Positions 56,760-64,000 of a stretch of DNA of 64,000 bases are shown here, one piece after another. A program made the translations under genes and the position numbers. This DNA comes from Tragulus kanchil. Taxonomy: Eukaryota > Chordata > Mammalia > Artiodactyla > Tragulidae. Under the pieces are notes generated by a model. It was not told where the DNA came from and searched no databases. It saw only the letters and a program-made list of their open reading frames with translations. Numbering within the stretch: the first letter of the stretch is position 1; every line of letters starts with the position of its first letter. The stretch covers positions 95,135,608 through 95,199,607 of the forward strand of contig JAIOJX010000025.1 of NCBI GenBank assembly GCA_022376925.1, given 5' to 3'.

Positions 56760-57920
56760 GCTAATATATATAAGATCATAAAATAAAGACCCACAAATAT
56801 TGATAAAATAGTACTATAAAATATTACACTAGGTTTTGTTTCTGAAAATAAATTGTATAATATGGCATAAAGGGCAGACCTGGTCTGATCTTGGTTCTTA
56901 TAGAGGAAGCAACAATCAAAAAACAAAGAGAGTGATGATTATATAATTAGAAATTAAGCAAGAAGCAAAGAAAACTGATATTAATTTAGCCAGTATGTTG
57001 TGCCAAGTACCAGTGCAGGCATTTTGTAGGTGCCAACAAATCACACAATCCTAGACTATATTGACAGGAGTAAGTGGCTGGAGTAAAAGGGGTAACTCTC
57101 ATACTGTGTTCTAAGGTATGTAGATGACTTGTGGACATTGTGCCCAGCTAAATAGAGGGAACGAGCATGGCGACAGATCATATGAAAAGTCATTGAAAAA
57201 GGTTTAATTTGAAAGATCTCAAGTGGCAAAAAATGAATTATTCCGCCTAGAACCAGAAGAGCAAGGTAGTACTTTCCTCATTAATGTAAGTATTTAAGCA
57301 GTGAGAAAATGACCAGTTATTAGAGATGAAAGAAAGTAATCTTTAGCTGTAGGTGAGCATTAGATTAGATAACCTCTAAGGTTCCTTTTAAGAGTCCATG
57401 TACCTCTATAGGTCAAGTGAGAGAAAGAATGGCAGAGTGTTCATGTCCATGTGGGAAGGACATGTTAGCCTCCCAAAACTGAGCACAGATGGTCTTCAGT
57501 TTTAGTGAAGTCCAGACATTAGTAAGAAATAAAAGAGATATTTTCAGTTAAGATAAATCCCACTTATTATATTAGGAAACAGGGAATTCAGGGTTTTACA
57601 GGAGAAATGTATGCAAACAAAAGCTGGATTTAGTTTCCAGGGGACTATTATTCAAACAAAGAACTCTTGTTTTGATTGTGACGTTAAAAGTAATGGGATA
57701 TGGGCATGATAAAAGAGAGGCACCTGCTTTTGTATTAAAAAAATAATTTCCTGTACGAAAATATGGTCTCTGAATTTAATCGTGAATGAAAAGAACAAAG
57801 ATGCTCTCAAATGCTCTGCTTAATTTTGTGTTAACATGTCTTTTAAGAAAAGAGAGAGCTAGGTTGCCATCTAGTGACTATTTTCTGCTTTTTCAATTTT
57901 AGAAGCTCTTGAACATGATC
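56760..57920. other. mostly unassigned sequence
   Basis: A weak plus-strand MIR-like stretch lies at about 56998-57100 ('tgtgccaagtaccagtgcag'). Otherwise no repeat or exon recognised. Confidence 0.4.
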
Positions 57921-57925
57921 CTCTT

Positions 57926-58090
57926 GGCAGTGATATTTTGAACCTGGCTGTGCATTAGTGTCATCTGGATTCTTGGGACCCAGCTGAAGATAAAATTAGA
58001 ATCTTTGAGATGGGGCCCTAGAGGTTCTGCTCTACTAGAAAGATCTTCAGATGACTCTACTGCAGATAGTCTATCACCACTGTTTGGAAT
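57926..58090. mobile_element. MER5-type DNA transposon remnant
   Basis: 'cctggctgtgcattagtgtc', 'atctggattcttgggaccca' and 'aattagaatctttgagatgg' match the non-autonomous hAT element MER5A in outline. Confidence 0.6.
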
Positions 58091-58264
58091 TAACTGCCCT
58101 GAGGGCATATTGTGTGTGGGATGTAGTGTCACACAACCAAATTTATTTAAAGTACAACATTTACTTGGTTTCAGGAACATGCACCTTCGTGCCGTGTCTT
58201 TGTACCTCTGGAACTTAAAACAGGCTTAGCATGCTAGAGTTTACCCTGCTACTAAATCAAAGAT

Positions 58265-58480
58265 ACTCAATAAAGGATGTTTATTACAACACTGGCTTTA
58301 ATAATGATTAGGAAAAAACCACTTAAATGTTTATTAATAAGGTTTGTCTAAAAATCACAGTAAATCCAACCATTGAAATTCTATGCAATCACTTAAAAAG
58401 AATGAGATATTTCTCTGTGTGCTGGCACCCCAGATATATCATGTGCAGAAAACAAGGTATAATTTTAGGAAAGAGCTGAT
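58265..58480 (+). mobile_element. L1M 3' region fragment
   Basis: 'gtttattacaacactggctt', 'aaatccaaccattgaaattc' and 'gcaatcacttaaaaagaatg' follow the ORF2/3' UTR order of old L1. Copy at 59396-59611. Confidence 0.55.
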
Positions 58481-58483
58481 TCT

Positions 58484-58640
58484 GATGCAAGTGGTCTGGA
58501 GCTGATCTCAGAGACACTGCACTAGTGAATCAACAGAGTAGTTATGCTACAAGGTCATGAATGGGGTCCAAGGAGTTTCATTTTTAACATGCTCCTCAAA
58601 TAATTTTACTATAAACCAAACCTTGAAATCACTAGCGTAT
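58484..58640. mobile_element. MER5-like remnant
   Basis: 'ttctgatgcaagtggtctgg', 'agacactgcactagtgaatc' and 'tttaacatgctcctcaaata' resemble pieces of MER5. Copy at about 59615-59771. Confidence 0.45.
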
Positions 58641-60605
58641 CTCCTCAGTAATGCTCAAACCAGTCTCCTAGTTCTCCTCTAGCACTATGGATGGTCCAGA
58701 TCTTCCTTTGTGTTGACCTGGCCTTGTGGGGACACTTTCAGTCTCTAATGGAGAAATAATGTGCCTTGTGGATTGTCCATATCAACAAATGATGAAAATA
58801 TGATTTAAAGTGAATTTATAATACACCTTTCCGCAGGGTCCTTGAGACAGGCTCTTGCAAAATCTTTTCCAAGTGTGGGGGTGGGGCTTCCCCAGTTCAC
58901 CCTAATGTGGAAAGTAATCTGGTGGCTATTAAGCTGTGATGAGCCTCAGGTCACATACATGTCGGTTGTTCTAGCAGGATATGACCACAGCGTATGTCTG
59001 TGTAAAAGACAGAACAGAAAGTGTGACAAAGAAACAAAAGAAGGAACCAAGGGAGCAAAAGTTGAAAGTGCAAAAGAGCAAAGCTTCACAAAGAGCTGAT
59101 TTGAGATGTGTTTGCTGATTTATGTTTCCTAAAGGCCTGGGTTCTAAGAGATTGTCCCTTGTTATTAGAATTTCCAATTAGTAGAATTTGTAAGCAATAA
59201 TCCATGACTCTGCAGTGTTCTACAAAATTGTGACCTGTCCAGTATCAGGTTGATGTAAGGAAACAGCCCTTACAGGAAGGTCCGTCAACATTTACTTGGT
59301 TTCAGGAACATGCACCTTCGTGCCGTGTCTTTGTACCTCTGGAACTTAAAACAGGCTTAGCATGCTAGAGTTTACCCTGCTACTAAATCAAAGATACTCA
59401 ATAAAGGATGTTTATTACAACACTGGCTTTAATAATGATTAGGAAAAAACCACTTAAATGTTTATTAATAAGGTTTGTCTAAAAATCACAGTAAATCCAA
59501 CCATTGAAATTCTATGCAATCACTTAAAAAGAATGAGATATTTCTCTGTGTGCTGGCACCCCAGATATATCATGTGCAGAAAACAAGGTATAATTTTAGG
59601 AAAGAGCTGATTCTGATGCAAGTGGTCTGGAGCTGATCTCAGAGACACTGCACTAGTGAATCAACAGAGTAGTTATGCTACAAGGTCATGAATGGGGTCC
59701 AAGGAGTTTCATTTTTAACATGCTCCTCAAATAATTTTACTATAAACCAAACCTTGAAATCACTAGCGTATCTCCTCAGTAATGCTCAAACCAGTCTCCT
59801 AGTTCTCCTCTAGCACTATGGATGGTCCAGATCTTCCTTTGTGTTGACCTGGCCTTGTGGGGACACTTTCAGTCTCTAATGGAGAAATAATGTGCCTTGT
59901 GGATTGTCCATATCAACAAATGATGAAAATATGATTTAAAGTGAATTTATAATACACCTTTCCGCAGGGTCCTTGAGACAGGCTCTTGCAAAATCTTTTC
60001 CAAGTGTGGGGGTGGGGCTTCCCCAGTTCACCCTAATGTGGAAAGTAATCTGGTGGCTATTAAGCTGTGATGAGCCTCAGGTCACATACATGTCGGTTGT
60101 TCTAGCAGGATATGACCACAGCGTATGTCTGTGTAAAAGACAGAACAGAAAGTGTGACAAAGAAACAAAAGAAGGAACCAAGGGAGCAAAAGTTGAAAGT
60201 GCAAAAGAGCAAAGCTTCACAAAGAGCTGATTTGAGATGTGTTTGCTGATTTATGTTTCCTAAAGGCCTGGGTTCTAAGAGATTGTCCCTTGTTATTAGA
60301 ATTTCCAATTAGTAGAATTTGTAAGCAATAATCCATGACTCTGCAGTGTTCTACAAAATTGTGACCTGTCCAGTATCAGGTTGATGTAAGGAAACAGCCC
60401 CTTACAGGGAAGGTCCGTCAGTTGGGCTCACATGTTTTATAACAAGGGGTAGGAGACTGGAAGGATCGATGAGGATGAAGAATATGGGTGTAAAAGCCTC
60501 CTTGGATCCCCAGGACTGCCAGCAGTCAATGAAAATGAACCTCTACTCTGCCTTTCCAACACATGGTCTTACAGGGATTATATATGTATATTATATATGT
60601 ATATG

Positions 60606-60747
60606 TTTAACCACCCTGGATCTTTAGTTGCAGCATGCAAACTCTTAACTGAAGCATGTGGGATCTAGTTGCCTGATCAGGGATTGAACTCAGGCCCTCT
60701 GTCATGGAAGCACAGGGTCTTACCCACTGAACCACCAGGGAAGTCCC
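60606..60747 (-). mobile_element. tRNA-derived SINE (CHR group)
   Basis: 'ccaccctggatctttagttg', 'gaagcatgtgggatctagtt', 'gatcagggattgaactcagg' and 'gaaccaccagggaagtccca'. Antisense and truncated. Copy at 61700-61842. Confidence 0.8.
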
Positions 60748-61699
60748 ACTATATAGTTTTGAGTATGTGAGAAAGCTCTGTTATTTCAAATTACTCTTGC
60801 TTGTTCACCTATTACTTAGTCAAATCATGTGAGCATAAGCCTTGAATCAGTTTGCATGTATTTCTTTTTCAAAATAATATTTATAGTCTTTCTTATTATA
60901 AAAGAAATTGATTCAGTACATAAATTTACAAAGAAAATAGACAAATGTAAAGGAAAAAATCACTTAGAGATGCATCACATTTTTCTCTTCCAGTCCTTAG
61001 TTTCTAAATATATATTTATATATAGTTAAAGGAAGTTAGTATTACATTTTATATACTGTTTGCTACCCTGTTGTATTAATCCACTATGTCCTTTCCAAGT
61101 GTGGGGTGGGGCTTCCCCAGTTCACCCTAATGTGGAAAGTAATCTGGTGGCTATTAAGCTGTGATGAGCCTCAGGTCACATACATGTCGGTTGTTCTAGC
61201 AGGATATGACCACAGCGTATGTCTGTGTAAAAGACAGAACAGAAAGTGTGACAAAGAAACAAAAGAAGGAACCAAGGGAGCAAAAGTTGAAAGTGCAAAA
61301 GAGCAAAGCTTCACAAAGAGCTGATTTGAGATGTGTTTGCTGATTTATGTTTCCTAAAGGCCTGGGTTCTAAGAGATTGTCCCTTGTTATTAGAATTTCC
61401 AATTAGTAGAATTTGTAAGCAATAATCCATGACTCTGCAGTGTTCTACAAAATTGTGACCTGTCCAGTATCAGGTTGATGTAAGGAAACAGCCCCTTACA
61501 GGGAAGGTCCGTCAGTTGGGCTCACATGTTTTATAACAAGGGGTAGGAGACTGGAAGGATCGATGAGGATGAAGAATATGGGTGTAAAAGCCTCCTTGGA
61601 TCCCCAGGACTGCCAGCAGTCAATGAAAATGAACCTCTACTCTGCCTTTCCAACACATGGTCTTACAGGGATTATATATGTATATTATATATGTATATG

Positions 61700-61842
61700 T
61701 TTAACCACCCTGGATCTTTAGTTGCAGCATGCAAACTCTTAACTGAAGCATGTGGGATCTAGTTGCCTGATCAGGGATTGAACTCAGGCCCTCTGTCATG
61801 GAAGCACAGGGTCTTACCCACTGAACCACCAGGGAAGTCCCA
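61700..61842 (-). mobile_element. tRNA-derived SINE (D18 arm B copy)
   Basis: Copy of 60606-60747 made by D18. Confidence 0.8.
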
Positions 61843-62206
61843 CTATATAGTTTTGAGTATGTGAGAAAGCTCTGTTATTTCAAATTACTCTTGCTTGTTC
61901 ACCTATTACTTAGTCAAATCATGTGAGCATAAGCCTTGAATCAGTTTGCATGTATTTCTTTTTCAAAATAATATTTATAGTCTTTCTTATTATAAAAGAA
62001 ATTGATTCAGTACATAAATTTACAAAGAAAATAGACAAATGTAAAGGAAAAAAAATCACTTAGAGATGCATCACATTTTTCTCTTCCAGTCCTTAGTTTC
62101 TAAATATATATTTATATATAGTTAAAGGAAGTTAGTATTACATTTTATATACTGTTTGCTACCCTGTTGTATTAATCCACTATGTCCTTTCACCACATTA
62201 CTGAAT

Positions 62207-62285
62207 AGTGGCGGTGGTTTAGTCGCTAAGCCATGGCTAACTCTTGAGACCCCATGAACTATATCCCACCAGCCTCCTCTGTCTT
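62207..62285 (-). mobile_element. BovB/Bov-A 3' fragment (antisense)
   Basis: 'ggcggtggtttagtcgctaa', 'gagaccccatgaactatatc' and 'ccaccagcctcctctgtc' are the BovB-derived 3' part. Confidence 0.8.
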
Positions 62286-62289
62286 CCAG

Positions 62290-62885
62290 ACCTTATCCTG
62301 CTTCCCCCTTCACCAAGCTATCTTTTGCTCTCTGCCACAGTAGCCAGAGTTGTCCTTTTAAGATAAGTCAGGCCATCTGCTTTTTGCTCACAAACATTAA
62401 TTGGATTTCCATCTCCTTAGTTTACAGGTGTGGTCTTCTGTTCCTCTAGTGTTTGGACTTGATTTACCTCACTCTCCTTGCACATCCACACAAGCCCCAT
62501 TTGGCTTTCCTGCTGCCCTCAGGACACCAGGCAGGATGCTGCTTCAGGGCCGTGAAACTTGCTGTAAATTCTGCTCAGGACTCTTCTCTCTTTCAGGTCC
62601 ACGTGGCTAGCTTCCTTACCTTTCTCAGGACTCTGCCCAAATGTCAGCTCAATACAGCCTTTCCTGACCATCCTATATAAAATAGTTTCTGTCGCCTTTC
62701 CCTGCTTGGTGTTTTCCATAGCATTCATCACTATCTAACATAGAATTTTTCCTTTTTGTTTACTGTCTCTCTCCCATTAAATATAAACTCGAGAAAGCAA
62801 TCTCTTGCACTTTTAGCAGTATCGGGCACATAATAGACAATCAACTGAATGGACTCAGCTCAACTCAAATATGTTGAATGAGTGA
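62290..62885 (+). mobile_element. L2 LINE 3' end
   Basis: 'gtagccagagttgtcctttt', 'aagataagtcaggccatctg', 'gtcagctcaatacagccttt', 'cctgaccatcctatataaaa', 'catagcattcatcactatct', 'gggcacataatagacaatca' and a terminal 'atgttgaatgagtga'. The longest and clearest L2 in the window. Confidence 0.8.
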
Positions 62886-62892
62886 AACTTTT

Positions 62893-63170
62893 CTCTTTTT
62901 CTTTTTGGCCTCTAAGTCATCATTCATTTGTTTTCATCCACCTTTTTTTTTTTTTTCTTATTCTTTGGCATGTGTGGGCCTCCCATTGCAATGACCTCTT
63001 GCACTGCAGAGCTCTGGCTCTGGGCACATGTGCTCCAGAGTGCTGGCTCCTAATTGAACACACTGACCCAGCCGCTTCTCGTCTCATGGATCTTCCTGGG
63101 CCACGGGATCTAACCAGTTCCTCTTTCACTGCAAGGCGGACTCTACCCACTGGACCGCCAGGGAAGCCCA
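62893..63170 (-). mobile_element. older tRNA-Glu-type SINE
   Basis: 'ttttggcctctaagtcatca', 'gtgtgggcctcccattgcaa', 'gtgctccagagtgctggctc' and 'gactctacccactggaccgc' followed by 'cagggaagccc'. No GC-rich module, and a long T-run interrupts it near 62943. The flanks ('aatgagtgaaactttt' and 'aatgaaaaaaactttt') may be a decayed duplication. It sits exactly at the 3' end of the L2. Confidence 0.82.
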
Positions 63171-63329
63171 AATGAAAAAAACTTTTTTTAATAGGAGAGG
63201 AGCTATTCATGTGATGTGTTATAGGACCTATGATGTATTTTAGGACCAGGTTTACTACTATTCTGGGTTAAACTCTTTCTTGGTCATACTGACTGAATCT
63301 TTAAAAGTACTTTTGCAATTAAATTTGCC

Positions 63330-63800
63330 TCTTTTTCTTTCAATTTTTGTTCATAAGTGATGTTTGTCTTACGGTTTTCTTATTTTGTTTTCTATTTTTA
63401 AGGTTTAATATTAAAGCTATCTTAGCTTCCTAAAATGAAGGAGGCAGCTTTACACCTTTCCTACTATTTCCAAAACAATGGGTATATCATGCCATTATCT
63501 ATTTGTTCAAAGTTTGAAAGGACATGCTAATAAAACCATTTGACCCTGAGGATTTTTTAGAGGTAATTGATAACATTTCCAGTTTCTTTTATGGTTAATG
63601 ATTGATTTAAGTTTTAGGATTTTTTCAGGAGTTGTTTGTTTTCAGAAAAGGCTACTTCATAGAAGTGTTCTACTTTTATAATCCTAAAATAGTTTTTTTA
63701 TCTCATATTTTAAATGTGTCTCTATGTGGTTATTATTATTTTCATTAGCAGTTTACTTTAAATTTCTTACTCTTTGTCTCTATAAGATCCTTTAGAGGCT
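63330..63800 (-). mobile_element. L1M ORF2 fragment, antisense
   Basis: 'accatttgaccctgaggatt', 'gaggtaattgataacatttc' and 'aggagttgtttgttttcaga' resemble the antisense ORF2 middle of old L1. Highly decayed. Confidence 0.5.
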
Positions 63801-63904
63801 TCTCTTATTATTATAAATTTAAAAATATTCAACGTAAACCAGTTTCAGTTCTATTACTAGTTTATTAACCTAAAAATGGTAACAGTCTACTTAAAAATAA
63901 ATAC

Positions 63905-64000
63905 AGTTGACCTTTGAACAATGCAGGAGTAAGGAGTATTGACCTTATTGCAGTCTAAAATTCCTGTATAACTTTATCATCGGCTCTTGGTATCTGTGGT
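63905..64000. mobile_element. DNA transposon terminus, cut by window end
   Basis: 'acagttgacctttgaacaat' followed by 'gcaggagtaaggagtattga' matches the terminal inverted repeat and following bases of a common mammalian element that I attribute to the Tigger/pogo group (tentative). The rest lies beyond the window. Confidence 0.55.

Larger units (their letters stand above)
58155..60420. repeat. tandem duplication D17 (period 1131 bp)
   Basis: Arm A is 58155-59287 and arm B 59286-60420, sharing two bases. Arm A lacks one C and one G in runs close to its right end (59267-59280 against 60398-60412). Otherwise nearly identical. Confidence 0.95.
59997..62191. repeat. tandem duplication D18 (period about 1095 bp)
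   Basis: Arm A is 59997-61095 and arm B 61092-62191, overlapping by 'tttc'. Differences are one G fewer near 61105 and two extra A near 62050. The first 424 bases of arm A are the end of D17 arm B, so that part exists three times (58866, 59997 and 61092). Confidence 0.95.

Noticed and set aside
900..62191. The duplications as a tandem satellite or a CRISPR-like array
   Set aside because: Each unit occurs twice (or three times by overlap) and units share no sequence with each other, so there is no common repeat or spacer structure.

Overview
This window is non-coding nuclear DNA from a ruminant. The diagnosis rests on its repeats: RTE-BovB LINE copies, Bov-tA SINEs (a tRNA-Glu-like head joined to a BovB-derived tail ending in ACTGA-type repeats), cetartiodactyl CHR-type tRNA SINEs and artiodactyl L1 3' ends, on a background of older mammalian MIR, L2, L1M and MER5. 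I found no convincing protein-coding exon, tRNA, rRNA or CRISPR array. Every open frame I looked at is short, and many are repeat-derived or occur twice only because the DNA beneath them occurs twice. A tRNA-Glu-type SINE of about 330 bp with a GC-rich 3' module is the youngest-looking element (three full copies, plus older relatives). I do not recognise it from the usual cattle set, so a ruminant outside the cattle/sheep core is possible, but the species cannot be fixed from this sequence alone.

The dominant structure is not a classical feature. Eighteen separate, unrelated segments are each present as two direct, adjacent, nearly identical copies with a period of 1.06-1.18 kb. The junctions lie near 1990, 6270, 9761, 11539, 16077, 19185, 22030, 28629, 30560, 32906, 37170, 40380, 42450, 47059, 50572, 54247, 59286 and 61093. 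Together they add about 19.8 kb, roughly 31% of the window. Differences between arms are mostly homopolymer-type indels, many of them within about 150 bp of the junction, and substitutions are very rare. Four neighbouring pairs overlap and give local triplications. Near-constant length across unrelated sequence points to false duplication at contig or gap-fill joins in the assembly. A real burst of 1.1-kb tandem duplications is the less likely alternative.

Layout: 1-3.6 kb holds MIR, L2 and L1M remnants with a young SINE inserted in the L1M. 3.6-8.7 kb holds MIR, L2, a CHR-type SINE and a small L1 end. 8.7-12.6 kb is unassigned DNA with a Bov-tA, triplicated in part. 13-17 kb holds Bov-tA and an antisense L1 with a second L1 3' end and an older SINE beside it. 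17.5-24.1 kb is a near-complete BovB split by an L1 3' end and a SINE. 24-26 kb holds MIRs and a young SINE. 26.2-30.3 kb is an ancient antisense L1 including its ORF1 region. 30-34 kb and 38-46 kb are largely low-repeat. 46-52.8 kb holds L1, BovB, an LTR-like repeat and a second antisense L1 5' region. 53-56.6 kb is antisense L1 with Bov-tA and a young SINE. 57-62 kb holds MER5 and L1M remnants and is triplicated in part. 62-64 kb holds L2, an older SINE, antisense L1M and a DNA-transposon end that runs off the window. With the duplications collapsed, the underlying locus is about 44 kb of ordinary intergenic or intronic ruminant DNA.
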